Positions 51,644 through 59,625 of a stretch of 60,308 nucleotides of DNA are shown in pieces (the first letter of the stretch is position 1; each line of letters opens with the position of its first letter). Under the pieces are notes generated by a model, which was not told the origin of the DNA, did no database searches, and was given only the letters and a program-made list of their open reading frames with translations. Made by a program: the position numbers and the translations under genes. Source of the stretch: Candidatus Heimdallarchaeota archaeon (GTDB lineage Archaea > Asgardarchaeota > Heimdallarchaeia > JABLTI01); contig JAHLVZ010000006.1 of NCBI GenBank assembly GCA_019058165.1, positions 1-60,308 of the forward strand. The letters are read 5' to 3'.

Positions 51644-52810
51644 ACTGATTGTGTTTTATTCCTTCATGGCCATCAACCTTATTATAACGAAAAATTTATT
51701 GTGAAGGAAATTACTTGGCAAAGTTATGGTCCTATGTTTAAAATGCTTTCAGATTTAAGTAAGGATAACCAGTTCTCAATTAATCTCTCTTTAACTGGTA
51801 GTGTAATTCAATGGTTTGAACGAACTCATAATGATTTCTTGATTTCAACTTTAGGAGAGTTAATTGATCAAGGGGTTGTTGAAGTCTTACTATCTCCTTT
51901 CTATCATGCTCCAATCGTTTTTACCGATGATGGGTTTATCAAAGAACAATTTTATCACCATCGAAAAATGGTGAAAGAGATGTTTGGAAAAGAAATGAGA
52001 GGTTTATTCCCACCGGAACTAGTTTTTTCTACTCACAAGAACCATCTCCTCCAAGAGCTTGATATCGATTATTCTATCATAGAAGGTATGCATGGTGCCT
52101 TCTATACTGACGATGTGGAAGGTATCTGGAAACTCGAAACAGAAAAAGATATCTTTATTATTCCTAGAAATCGAGCACTTAGTTGGCATTTCTCAGATAA
52201 TGCCTTTCCAAATGGACAATGGATGCTCGAGACTATTAACAAGAAAAATGGTCCGGTAGCAATTGGTTGTGACCTTGAGTGTTTTGGTCATCATAGAGGA
52301 GCAGATTCCTTCAGATTTCTTGAGTACTTTCTTACAAATGCAGAGAAAGCGAATGTTCATTTATCTCGAGCCGAAGAGGTTGTAAAACGAAATAAGAAGA
52401 ATGCTCAATTGTATCAAACCGAAGAAGTTACAACTTGGGCTAGAAGCATAAACGTCTTTTTCCCCCATTCCAAGATAATTGAAATGTGGTTCGCGAGAAA
52501 CGATGCTGTTTCAACTTATCATCGAATTGAATATCTCTACTTTAAACTTGAAACTATGTTGCAGAAACGTATTGCTTCAGATGATGATAAGAAACTAAAG
52601 AAACTCTTGGAGCAATTAATAGAGATTAAGATGAAAAAACTTGATGATATTCGCTGGGGGATTTATCGAGAATTAACAGATGCCGCCCTTTACCATGAAG
52701 ATTTCTCGAATGAAAACACCTATCGAGCAATGATGGATCGTTGTGGTTGGGTTAAAGGTCGTTTATGGAAAGTTGAAGAAAAATTAACTGAAATTATGTT
52801 GACCTTATAA
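51641..52810 (+). CDS. Glycoside hydrolase family 57 enzyme
   Basis: The protein of 389 aa (TTG 51641) has the GH57 conserved regions in order: HGHQPY (region 1), GHQ-like GSVIQWF context, LLSPFYHAP (region 2), LFPPELVFS with the catalytic nucleophile Glu (about residue 130), and IGCDLECFGHHR with the acid/base Asp (region 4, about residue 215). The C-terminal helical region (about 260-389) matches the usual helical domain. The family includes alpha-amylases, 4-alpha-glucanotransferases and branching enzymes; the exact activity is not clear. It is of near-minimal length. Confidence 0.88.
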   Translation: MTDCVLFLHGHQPYYNEKFIVKEITWQSYGPMFKMLSDLSKDNQFSINLSLTGSVIQWFERTHNDFLISTLGELIDQGVVEVLLSPFYHAPIVFTDDGFIKEQFYHHRKMVKEMFGKEMRGLFPPELVFSTHKNHLLQELDIDYSIIEGMHGAFYTDDVEGIWKLETEKDIFIIPRNRALSWHFSDNAFPNGQWMLETINKKNGPVAIGCDLECFGHHRGADSFRFLEYFLTNAEKANVHLSRAEEVVKRNKKNAQLYQTEEVTTWARSINVFFPHSKIIEMWFARNDAVSTYHRIEYLYFKLETMLQKRIASDDDKKLKKLLEQLIEIKMKKLDDIRWGIYRELTDAALYHEDFSNENTYRAMMDRCGWVKGRLWKVEEKLTEIMLTL

Positions 52811-52884
52811 CCGAGTAGAATTATTTTGGTTTTCTATTTTTTCCACATTCAAGATAAAACCAGAGGGCATACTATTTGTTAGGA

Positions 52885-53598
52885 TTAAAGATACAACTCT
52901 ACCGGGAAGGGTAAATCTTTCATTGTTTCCGTAATAAACGAAGTAAATTCTTCTGTCAATTCTTGTCCTTTATACTTTTTACTAATTACTGTATAATTAT
53001 TAGGTTGTACTTCTTTCAGATAATCAATTAATCCTAGAACATTCCTTTCAGTATCATTCAGATCTTTAACAAATTTAGTATCAAATTTTAGGATTCCTTT
53101 GAAATGTTTACTAAATTCCTTAAGACCATTCAATGTATCTTGTAATCGAACATCCTTAAGTGGTCTACATATTCTTTTGAATTCTTCATCGTATACGCTG
53201 TTTAGATTGCAGCCAAGAACATTGCAGTTTGCAAATTCTTTCTGAACATCTTTACGATTCAACAAAGTTCCATTTGTGTAGGCGATTATTCCAATGTTTG
53301 GAAAATTAATTCTGATTTTTTCTGATAGCTCACCAAACCCACTGTAGAGAGCAGGTTCACCACTGCCTGTAAGTAAAACGTATTCTACTGTTCCATTATG
53401 ATCAATGTAATTACTTATCTCAGAAAATACCTCTTCGACTGGATAGAACTCAGTTCGTTTCATGGTCCATTTTGTTGTGCGACCAACAATACAATAGATA
53501 CAATCAAAGTTGCAGGTTTTTTTCGGACTAAAATCTACTTTTAAGACATTCTGACATCCAAGAGCATTAATTATTCCTTTTATGAATTTATATTCCAT
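52885..53598 (-). CDS. Radical SAM protein (COG0731-like)
   Basis: The 237-aa protein has the SAM-binding cluster motif CNFDCIYC (CxxxCxxC, about residues 29-36) in a KTCNFDCIYC context, and LTGSGEPALYSGF, the GGEP-like glycine motif. VILAYTNGTL and EFKRICRP fit the COG0731 (Fe-S oxidoreductase, TYW1-related) subgroup. It lies 12 nt upstream of nothing else on its strand but 12 nt downstream of the nitroreductase stop, so the two are probably co-transcribed. AGGTG precedes the ATG. Confidence 0.85.
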   Translation of the reverse strand: MEYKFIKGIINALGCQNVLKVDFSPKKTCNFDCIYCIVGRTTKWTMKRTEFYPVEEVFSEISNYIDHNGTVEYVLLTGSGEPALYSGFGELSEKIRINFPNIGIIAYTNGTLLNRKDVQKEFANCNVLGCNLNSVYDEEFKRICRPLKDVRLQDTLNGLKEFSKHFKGILKFDTKFVKDLNDTERNVLGLIDYLKEVQPNNYTVISKKYKGQELTEEFTSFITETMKDLPFPVELYL

Positions 53599-53610
53599 TT
53601 GCGCACCTCT

Positions 53611-54360
53611 TTATTTTTCGACTAAAAACATAGCCTTCCTCAAGATGTCATATAGTTCGTTTATTTTCTCTTCTGGGAAAGGACGATTCCATTTTGTAAA
53701 GAACCAATCCAAATATCGTTCAAAACCCATTTCTGATAATCCTGCGGCTGGTGCACCTAACTTCAATTCTTGATCATCATAATCCTTAACGAGCTGGTCA
53801 AGTTCTTCGGATGAAAGTTTTTGATATTTATTAGTGTGAATGATGCCTGGACCTGATAATCGACCTTTTTTCCATTCTGGTTCTTCTTTTGCATATCCTA
53901 ATCCTAAGGCTATCAATGGAAAACAATATTTTTCTGGTAAATTGAAATGCTTGTAAACATCTTCCATTTTCGCTCGATGAACACTATTTGTAAAAATAGA
54001 ATCTATACCAAGCGATTTCGCAGCGATTGCAGCAGTTTGAGCAGCAAGACAAGTGTCAATAGAACCTGTAATAAATAATCGGATATTCTTTGGGTCATAA
54101 TCATAGTTCAAGTGTTTTGCCGTGTCTATTAACCGATTAAAATCCACGCAAAAAACAAGACCTATATTGGCCCCGTAGAACATCTGATCAAGGATTTCTT
54201 TTTCATCAACAACTATGATGGAATAATTCTGTCTGCTTGAAGCGTTTGCTGCTCGAATAGAACTATTTATGATTATCTCTAAATCCTTTTTTGAAATCTT
54301 CTTGTCAGAGAATTTCCGAATTGATCTTAAACTTTGTAAAATCTTTATTGTTTCATTCAC
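53611..54360 (-). CDS. Nitroreductase-family flavoprotein
   Basis: The 249-aa protein starts at GTG 54360 with AGGAG 9 nt upstream. The family motif LRSIRKFSDKKISKKDLEIIINSSIRAANASSRQNYSIIVV (FMN-binding RSxRxF and SSxNxQ-like loops) is clear. Further markers are AAIAAKSLGIDSIFTNSVHRAKMEDVYKHFNLPEKYCFPLIALGLGYAKEEP, the GxP-type FMN region. The C-terminal 60 residues are an extra helical extension. NAD(P)H-dependent reductase; substrate unknown. Confidence 0.88.
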   Translation of the reverse strand: MNETIKILQSLRSIRKFSDKKISKKDLEIIINSSIRAANASSRQNYSIIVVDEKEILDQMFYGANIGLVFCVDFNRLIDTAKHLNYDYDPKNIRLFITGSIDTCLAAQTAAIAAKSLGIDSIFTNSVHRAKMEDVYKHFNLPEKYCFPLIALGLGYAKEEPEWKKGRLSGPGIIHTNKYQKLSSEELDQLVKDYDDQELKLGAPAAGLSEMGFERYLDWFFTKWNRPFPEEKINELYDILRKAMFLVEK

Positions 54361-54512
54361 TTTATTTTTCTCCTTCCGAATAATTTCTTTATCAAATTTG
54401 AAGTTAAATTATCAACCAAGAATTTTTTCCTTTTCTTGAAGAGAAGTCACCAATTACTACTATTATTTTTACCTTTAAACTTTATAAAGCATTACATTAT
54501 TTTCAGAATTAT

Positions 54513-54552
54513 TTCTCAAACTTATGAGAAGCTTTTTTATAGCTCATGAGAA
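54513..54552 (+). promoter_or_regulatory. Perfect TTCTCA-N6-TGAGAA dyad plus half-site at 22 bp
   Basis: A perfect dyad TTCTCA-AACTTA-TGAGAA lies at 54513-54530. A second TGAGAA half-site (54547-54552) is placed exactly 22 bp after the first TGAGAA; its left half is degenerate (TTTTAT). The TTATAAAG TATA-like sequence precedes the dyad at 54482-54489. It belongs to the upstream region of the 83-aa gene at 54621. Confidence 0.6.
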
Positions 54553-54620
54553 TATCAAGTAAATGATTCACAAAAGAGAAAGAAAAAAAATCGCTTGTGA
54601 ATTCATTTGGTGAATAATTT

Positions 54621-54872
54621 ATGGCTATTGAAGATATTGAAGCAAAATATCATTTAACATTTCCTGCAAATAGCAAGGAATCTAAAACTTTGAGCAAAAT
54701 TGTTAGCGAGTATAATAAACTTCTAGAGGAATTTGAGGAACCAAAAGATGCTCAGAAGCTTCGATTAAAAGCATATGAATTAGCAGAATATAATTCTCAA
54801 GACATTACTAGTGCTCTCAAAACAATGAGGCTTGCTCTAAAGATCATGAAATCATGTAATGGTCTGAGATAA
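54621..54872 (+). CDS. Small helical protein (83 aa), putative member of the dyad regulon
   Basis: The 83-aa product is fully helical and charged: MAIEDIEAKYHLTFPANSKE, then SKTLSKIVSEYNKLLEEFEE and AQKLRLKAYELAEYNSQDIT. No family is recognised. Its promoter region carries the perfect dyad at 54513-54530, and a structured intergenic segment follows its stop codon. Confidence 0.55.
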   Translation: MAIEDIEAKYHLTFPANSKESKTLSKIVSEYNKLLEEFEEPKDAQKLRLKAYELAEYNSQDITSALKTMRLALKIMKSCNGLR

Positions 54873-54881
54873 TATCACAGT

Positions 54882-55022
54882 TATCACTTTCATCAGGGCA
54901 TCAACCCTGAAATAACGATTGCATACAGAATCCCTCTCGAGGGACGATGTTTGCGAATTTGCCATCCATCTACCGCGATGAGCCAGAGTATTGAAACCCC
55001 TTTCGTTCTTTGGCTCATCACC
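54882..55022 (+). ncRNA. Candidate structured RNA downstream of the 83-aa gene
   Basis: This GC-richer segment contains three hairpins in a row: TCAGGG-CATCAA-CCCTGA (54893-54910), a nested stem GCATAC...TCCCT-CTCG-AGGGA...GTTTGC (54924-54956, one mismatch in the outer stem), and a long one GATGAGCCA / TGGCTCATC (54981-55021) with a 23-nt loop. No frame is open over it. It may be an independent RNA, the 3' part of the 83-aa gene transcript, or a terminator complex. Confidence 0.4.
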
Positions 55023-55041
55023 ATTTCTTCAGAAGAAAAAT

Positions 55042-55049
55042 TATTTAAG
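55042..55049 (+). promoter_or_regulatory. TATA-like box of the large TPR gene
   Basis: TATTTAAG at 55042-55049 lies about 27-34 nt before ATG 55076, supporting that start. Confidence 0.4.
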
Positions 55050-55075
55050 AGTAATATCTCTTTGAATTATAATTA

Positions 55076-56578
55076 ATGCTTAGACGGTTAAATCGGGGAA
55101 AAACATCTTTGAATAGTGTCTTAACTGAAGAATTAATTTTGTTAGTAGAAAAGGGACACTTCATTGAGTCAAAATCAATTTTGTCTAAGATAGAATATGA
55201 ACATCTAATATCAAAAGACAAAATCCTATTTAATCTTCTTAAATTTGAAACGTTAAATGGATTGTATGATTTTACAGAGGTTTTAGAGAAAATCGATTTT
55301 TCTTTAGATCTTGCAGCAAATGAAAAGATGGTAAAAGAACTACTTCAATTATTATATTACAAGTCATTTGCCTTAAATTTTAAGAATCAATTAGATGATG
55401 CAATTGAAGTAATTGAATTTGGATTGAAAATAATCCGAAATTTATCAAAGAGTGAACAAAAACATGTATCCAAAGAGAAAGCATTTCTTCTTCTGGAATT
55501 TGGATACATTCATTTTCTTCGCAAGAATTACAAAAAGGGATTATACTATGCGAAAAAAGTTTTAAGAATTTTTGAAGAATTAAATTTTCAAAGAGGAATT
55601 GGACAAACCTTTGAATTACTTGGTTTGCTCAATTTTGGTATGGTAAATATTACAAAGGCTATTGATTTCTTTGAGGAAAGTTTAGAGATTTATAATAAGC
55701 TTGAAATTAGTCATCTTATTTTGAATTGCTATTATTATCTTGGAAGAGTGTACTATTACAAAGGAGAACTTAATCAATCACTTGAATATTTGGAAAAATT
55801 GAGACCATTCATTGAGAAATATAAAGATGATTACCGAGTAACAGTTTATTTGTTATATTTAGTTCCGTTATTATTGGAAAAGGGTGATTATTCATTAGCT
55901 AAAAAGAATACTCTGGAGGGCTTAACCCTTTTCAATAGAATAAAACGTTATGATATTCTTGGGTGGGCTTATTACAAGCTTATACAGGTATTTCTTTCTC
56001 AAGATGACATTTCACAAGCCAATAAATATCTTGAGATAATAGGTTCTCAGAATTCTGAATTTGGTGAGGAAACAAATTGGATTGATTACAAACATCTGGC
56101 AGAAGCTCAAATATATATCAAAAGGGGATCTCAATCATATTACACAAAGGCTAAGATTATTCTCAATGATTTAATTGATAATTGGAGTAGGAATATAGCA
56201 GATACCTATGAAGCAAGGTACTATTTATGTAGAATTCTTTTATATGAATATCTAGAATCTGGTGAGAGTGAGATTTTAGAAGAATTAAATGTTTTAACAA
56301 AAGAAATACTAGAATTTGGAAATGAAAATGATTTAATAGGTTACCGAATAAAAGCAAGCAACATCCGTCTTTTAACACTATGGATACAGCAACAAATTTT
56401 ACCAGACGTTACAAAACAACAAAACTTAGAAATCCTACTAGTGAACGTTCAAAGGATAGCTGAGAGAATCGGTTTGAAAACAATTGCAAGAGAATTCTCC
56501 GATGAACATTTGAAATTGCTGCAACAAAAACATGCTTTAGAGGATATCATAAAAATTTACTTTCCTTCTGCGGAATAG
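55076..56578 (+). CDS. Large TPR protein (MalT/AfsR-like superhelix without other domains)
   Basis: The 500-aa cytoplasmic protein consists of TPR and TPR-like helical repeats from end to end, for example KAFLLLEFGYIHFLRKNYKKGLYYAKKVLRIFEE (about residues 140-170), GQTFELLGLLNFGMVNITKAIDFFEESLEIYNKL (about 180-213) and LNCYYYLGRVYYYKGELNQSLEYLEKL (about 218-245). The style is that of sensor/regulator TPR superhelices. No effector domain is attached. No operon partner. Confidence 0.75.
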   Translation: MLRRLNRGKTSLNSVLTEELILLVEKGHFIESKSILSKIEYEHLISKDKILFNLLKFETLNGLYDFTEVLEKIDFSLDLAANEKMVKELLQLLYYKSFALNFKNQLDDAIEVIEFGLKIIRNLSKSEQKHVSKEKAFLLLEFGYIHFLRKNYKKGLYYAKKVLRIFEELNFQRGIGQTFELLGLLNFGMVNITKAIDFFEESLEIYNKLEISHLILNCYYYLGRVYYYKGELNQSLEYLEKLRPFIEKYKDDYRVTVYLLYLVPLLLEKGDYSLAKKNTLEGLTLFNRIKRYDILGWAYYKLIQVFLSQDDISQANKYLEIIGSQNSEFGEETNWIDYKHLAEAQIYIKRGSQSYYTKAKIILNDLIDNWSRNIADTYEARYYLCRILLYEYLESGESEILEELNVLTKEILEFGNENDLIGYRIKASNIRLLTLWIQQQILPDVTKQQNLEILLVNVQRIAERIGLKTIAREFSDEHLKLLQQKHALEDIIKIYFPSAE

Positions 56579-56775
56579 ATAATTTTTCATTACTCAATCA
56601 AATTATGATAAAAATTATGAATTATTATTTCAATGTTTAACAAGTGTAAAAGTTATCGTGAATGTGGGATTATGCAAACAGACCTGTTATTTATGAATAA
56701 TACTAGTAACAACAAAAAAATATCTAATAATAATTAATGGAATTTCACAGTATATAGCGTTCTTATAGCTAATCA

Positions 56776-57054
56776 CTATATCTCGAGCAATCTGTATTTC
56801 ATGCTGTATTGTTCTTCTTCTGTTCCTCCCAAATTGGAAGGAATAAGATCCTTAATTGGTTTCCTTATTTGTCTTTCTTTTGCTTTCTCACCTGTCCTAT
56901 TTTCAGAACATGGAACAGAATCACTAACAATAAATACTTTCTTAATTGAATCATTATCGTTTTTACGTTCATTACGTAAAACATCTATTTGAGTAAAATC
57001 TTTTCTATCTCTTTCCAAAATTACTGAGTCCTGTTTTATTTGAAATCTCTGCAA
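56776..57054 (-). CDS. Small hypothetical protein (92 aa), uncertain
   Basis: The frame begins at TTG 57054 with AGGA just upstream. The product is polar and charged (IKQDSVILERDRKDFTQIDVL; GEKAKERQIRKPIKDLIPSN) with no recognisable family. It is the last of the run of small minus-strand genes in this island. Could be a real small gene, a remnant of a larger one or chance. Confidence 0.3.
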   Translation of the reverse strand: MQRFQIKQDSVILERDRKDFTQIDVLRNERKNDNDSIKKVFIVSDSVPCSENRTGEKAKERQIRKPIKDLIPSNLGGTEEEQYSMKYRLLEI

Positions 57055-57155
57055 ATGTCCTATATTTTAATTTATGATATTTGTAACGTTCTTCTTTTGA
57101 TTTGGATTCATCCAATAATTTCACCAACTAATAGAATTAATTTTTAATTACCAAT

Positions 57156-57200
57156 CCCTCGAGAAAAGTATTACTCTCTACTCGAGTGAAAGATAATAAT
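57156..57200. repeat. Hairpin repeat, copy 1
   Basis: A 45-nt element that is 38/45 identical (no gaps) to 57542-57586. It folds as a hairpin: the first 13 nt pair with nt 21-33 at 10 of 13 positions (CTCGAG core). It ends with GTGAAAGATAATAAT. It lies 24 nt after the stop codon of the 95-aa minus-strand gene. Confidence 0.6.
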
Positions 57201-57223
57201 AGAACCTGCAGCTAATTCTTTCT

Positions 57224-57511
57224 CTATCCAAGCCAGGTTTTTTGATTCATCATATATTGATATATCCATGCATACTTATCTTTATCAATGCCATCTAAGC
57301 TTTTTTGAAAACATTCTTCATGTAATGCTTTAATTGAGTAGTTGTATTTGCCTAATTTAATGACAGTAAAAATTAGTAATACAAATAAAGTTGGACAACT
57401 AATACAAGGACAAAAATTAAGATAATATATATTCATCCATTTTGTATGTTGTTTTCTAATGTAAATGTATTTTTCCACCATATCTGTTAGTTCTTGATTT
57501 TCTGTATTCAT
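57224..57511 (-). CDS. Small membrane-associated protein (95 aa) flanked by hairpin repeats
   Basis: ATG 57511 is preceded by GGAG at 9 nt. The 95-aa product has a polar N-terminus (MNTENQELTDMVEKYIYIRK), a Cys pair CPCISCP at about residues 34-40 followed by one hydrophobic segment (TLFVLLIFTVIKLG), and a charged C-terminus ending WIYQYMMNQKTWLG. No family recognised. The same 45-nt hairpin lies on both sides, so gene and repeats look like a small cassette. Confidence 0.45.
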   Translation of the reverse strand: MNTENQELTDMVEKYIYIRKQHTKWMNIYYLNFCPCISCPTLFVLLIFTVIKLGKYNYSIKALHEECFQKSLDGIDKDKYAWIYQYMMNQKTWLG

Positions 57512-57541
57512 ACTTATTTCTCCAATATAAAGTTAAAGAAT

Positions 57542-57586
57542 CACTCGAGAAGAGTTTTTCGCTCTGCTCTAGTGAAAGATAATAAT
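57542..57586. repeat. Hairpin repeat, copy 2
   Basis: The 45-nt second copy. Its stem pairs CACTCGAGAAGAG with CTCTGCTCTAGTG at 11 of 13 positions around a 7-nt loop (TTTTTCG). Some differences from copy 1 keep or restore pairing (position 2-32, 11-23). It lies 31 nt upstream of the 95-aa gene start. Confidence 0.6.
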
Positions 57587-57672
57587 TATTTATGCTGCCA
57601 GAAGAATTTGTCGACGTAGATTAAGAAAAGTACTAGGATGAGTGTTTCATCCTCAGAGAATTGATGTCCTGA

Positions 57673-57783
57673 TTATAATTCGTTCCGTATCGTGTGGAGT
57701 GTATTAATTGCAGTATTAATTTGTTTACGAATAATTTTTTTGCAAACTCCTTTTTCAAGGTCGGTTAAGGGAAGAGCTGTCAT
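57673..57783 (-). CDS. Micro-protein (36 aa), relative of the preceding 53-aa protein
   Basis: ATG 57783 overlaps the TGA of the 53-aa gene (ATGA), with AGGAGGAAAGC just upstream as a strong ribosome binding site inside that gene. The product is MTALPLTDLEKGVCKKIIRK followed by QINTAINTLHTIRNEL. The VCKKIIRKQINTAINTL stretch repeats the pattern VCESCKKIIRKRIDSTLDEM of the preceding micro-protein, so the two look like tandem duplicates. Confidence 0.6.
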   Translation of the reverse strand: MTALPLTDLEKGVCKKIIRKQINTAINTLHTIRNEL

Positions 57784-57941
57784 TTGCTTTCCTCCTGCAT
57801 AGTGAAGTCTTCACCAAATTTTTCCTTCATCTCATCTAAAGTAGAGTCAATTCTTTTTCGAATTATTTTCTTACAGGACTCGCAAACAATTTTTTCCATT
57901 TCTCGCAACTCTAAGAATCTGGCCATGGGTATCTCTATCAT
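57780..57941 (-). CDS. Micro-protein (53 aa) with CxxC motif
   Basis: ATG 57941 overlaps the TGA of the 107-aa gene (ATGA), and its own TGA overlaps the next ATG. The product begins MIEIPMARFLELREMEKIVC, with the CESCKK motif (one CxxC), then KIIRKRIDSTLDEMKEKFGE and DFTMQEESK. A single CxxC could bind zinc as a dimer. Two ATGA overlaps in a row are strong evidence of a true operon. Confidence 0.65.
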   Translation of the reverse strand: MIEIPMARFLELREMEKIVCESCKKIIRKRIDSTLDEMKEKFGEDFTMQEESK

Positions 57942-58261
57942 TTTTCATCACCTAATTGACGTTGAGAACAGAATAGATCCTTTGTTTCTTCGAATTTCCG
58001 AATCAATGTTTCAGGCAGAGATAAGCTTGCATTGCTTCTCAGATCAGCTGCTAAAGCGTCAACTAATTGCTTCTCAAAGTATTCAATAACATGATCATAT
58101 TTCCATTCCAAAAGATTAATTACTGCACTAAAAAAATCGTAATAAACTGTTGGAATTTTCATATTGAATTCAATTAATCCAATATCATCAGTTTCAGAAA
58201 GCTTTTTCTTTTTGCTTTCACCCTTTTTATCAGGCGAAAGATTAGTATCTGGTTTACTCAT
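57938..58261 (-). CDS. Hypothetical protein (107 aa), accessory operon
   Basis: ATG 58261 has GGAG 10 nt upstream. The 107-aa product has a Lys/Ser/Asp-rich disordered head (MSKPDTNLSPDKKGESKKKK) and a helical body with IPTVYYDFFSAVINLLEWKYDHVIEYFEKQLVDALAADL. No family recognised. It overlaps the next start by 4 nt and follows the AbrB-like gene by 32 nt. Confidence 0.6.
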   Translation of the reverse strand: MSKPDTNLSPDKKGESKKKKLSETDDIGLIEFNMKIPTVYYDFFSAVINLLEWKYDHVIEYFEKQLVDALAADLRSNASLSLPETLIRKFEETKDLFCSQRQLGDEK

Positions 58262-58293
58262 TTGTTTTAACTCCAGGTGAGTAATATCGGGTA

Positions 58294-58464
58294 TTAATCC
58301 GCTAAACGTTTCATTTTCTCACAAGTAAATGATCCATCTTCCCAGATAAACACTAAAGAATCTCCTTTTTTCAGGTCCAATGCTTTTACGATTTCTGCGG
58401 GAATATTCACCTGTAAACTTCCATGATTATCTACTAATTTCCGGGTAAACGTTGGTTTAGCCAT
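58294..58464 (-). CDS. AbrB/SpoVT-type (MazE-like) DNA-binding protein
   Basis: The 56-aa product begins MAKPTFTRKLVDNHGSLQVN, then IPAEIVKALDLKKGDSLVFI and WEDGSFTCEKMKRLAD. This is the swapped-hairpin AbrB fold: a strand pair, the IPxEIxxxLxLKxGD signature and a final strand. Such proteins are antitoxins or transition-state regulators; an archaeal context often couples them to small operons. GGTG precedes the ATG. No partner toxin of PIN, MazF or VapC type is seen beside it. Confidence 0.8.
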   Translation of the reverse strand: MAKPTFTRKLVDNHGSLQVNIPAEIVKALDLKKGDSLVFIWEDGSFTCEKMKRLAD

Positions 58465-58612
58465 TCATTAACACCATTAGTAATAATTAGTAATCGTTAG
58501 TATTTAAATTTATAGCAGAAAACAAACAAAAAATAATATCGTATTTTATACGACATTATTCTACATGCAAATTTAACGAAAAAAAAGAGAATTGGCGAGG
58601 AATTTAGTAAGA

Positions 58613-59062
58613 TCAGCTTTCCGCTAAAGTTGATTCTTTAGTTTGTTCTTCTAATTTTTTCCCTCGTTCAATTGCTTTAACAAATTCAGAATCTTTTTGA
58701 TCCATGAAACCACTTAGTAACTCTCTCATCAAAGTAGACCTTTTTCCCCAACCTGCAAAGCGATCTAAAAATTCCAAATGATTTATTTGTAATCTAACAG
58801 CTAATCTTCGCTTTTGGTAATCGTCTTCCCAATCTACTCGAGTGTTTCTGAGTTTCTTTGTCTTATTACTCTTAATGGTTATTTTTTCTGATTTTTGAGT
58901 AATAACTATTGCAGCGATCTTTTGCAGGATTTCGGATATCTCCTGTAAAACGTCTCGAGGTGATTCATTGGTTTTTCTTTGTGTTGGATCAATCAACTTA
59001 TCTCCTTTTTTTTGTAGGCTGGAAACTAGTGATTCTAATTTGGCAGTTAGTTTTTCATTCAT
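58613..59062 (-). CDS. Ribbon-helix-helix-like DNA-binding protein
   Basis: The 149-aa product has a helical and Lys-rich N-terminal half (about 1-70) and a C-terminal segment RRLAVRLQINHLEFLDRFAGWGKRSTLMRELLSGFM (about 85-120), which has the strand-helix-helix pattern of Arc/MetJ (RHH) domains. AGGAGG (59073-59078 on the minus strand) is a near-consensus Shine-Dalgarno. It heads the run of small minus-strand genes, so it may regulate the island. Plasmid or viral origin is plausible. Confidence 0.6.
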   Translation of the reverse strand: MNEKLTAKLESLVSSLQKKGDKLIDPTQRKTNESPRDVLQEISEILQKIAAIVITQKSEKITIKSNKTKKLRNTRVDWEDDYQKRRLAVRLQINHLEFLDRFAGWGKRSTLMRELLSGFMDQKDSEFVKAIERGKKLEEQTKESTLAES

Positions 59063-59192
59063 TTTTCTTTTTTTCCTCCTATTATTTTTTGGGATATTGA
59101 AAAAATAATTTTGAATTTCTTACTAGAATGAATACTGAATTGGATTGATTGGCCTTTAATGGTAAAAAACATAAATTGGTTATCCAGGAATC

Positions 59193-59534
59193 TTGGATCA
59201 TTTTCTTTCAGGTAAATGGCTCAAACTTAAAGAACGTCGAAAACGATTAATTAAAAGACATGGAAGATATGGATTATTACTGAAAAGATTTTCTGTTTTC
59301 TTTTTTGTCATACCGTTAGTCTTTGAAGTCATAATGTTTATTGCAGGTTTATTGACTCCCAATAGTGGTGAAACAGTAAATTTCAAAGACCCGATTTGGA
59401 TTTATTGGACACTTATAGGTGTTGGAATTTATCTAAGTATATCATTAATATTTACAATAATACTTCTACTCATAACAATTGGCGAAGATAACTATAAACA
59501 TAGATTAGTAGAAACTAATGAAACTGAAGACTAA
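59193..59534 (+). CDS. Small membrane protein with two TM helices
   Basis: The 113-aa product starts at TTG 59193 with AGGAA close upstream. A very basic N-terminus (KLKERRKRLIKRHGRYGLLLKR) is followed by two TM helices (about residues 34-54 and 70-98), and the C-terminus is acidic. By the positive-inside rule both termini are cytoplasmic. No family recognised. Confidence 0.5.
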   Translation: MDHFLSGKWLKLKERRKRLIKRHGRYGLLLKRFSVFFFVIPLVFEVIMFIAGLLTPNSGETVNFKDPIWIYWTLIGVGIYLSISLIFTIILLLITIGEDNYKHRLVETNETED

Positions 59535-59625
59535 AATTATTTAAATAATTTATTTGTGATAATTCGCTCGAAATTCTACTTTTCAAATCCAATAATTTAT
59601 TATTTTTAATGTTGTTATTTAACCT

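Noticed and set aside
54993..55002. GTATTGAAAC sequence, like the end of a CRISPR repeat
   Set aside because: It occurs once, without spaced copies or cas genes; it lies in a hairpin loop.
57784..58089. 101-codon plus-strand frame
   Set aside because: Antisense of the minus-strand micro-gene operon, which has ATGA overlaps and ribosome binding sites.
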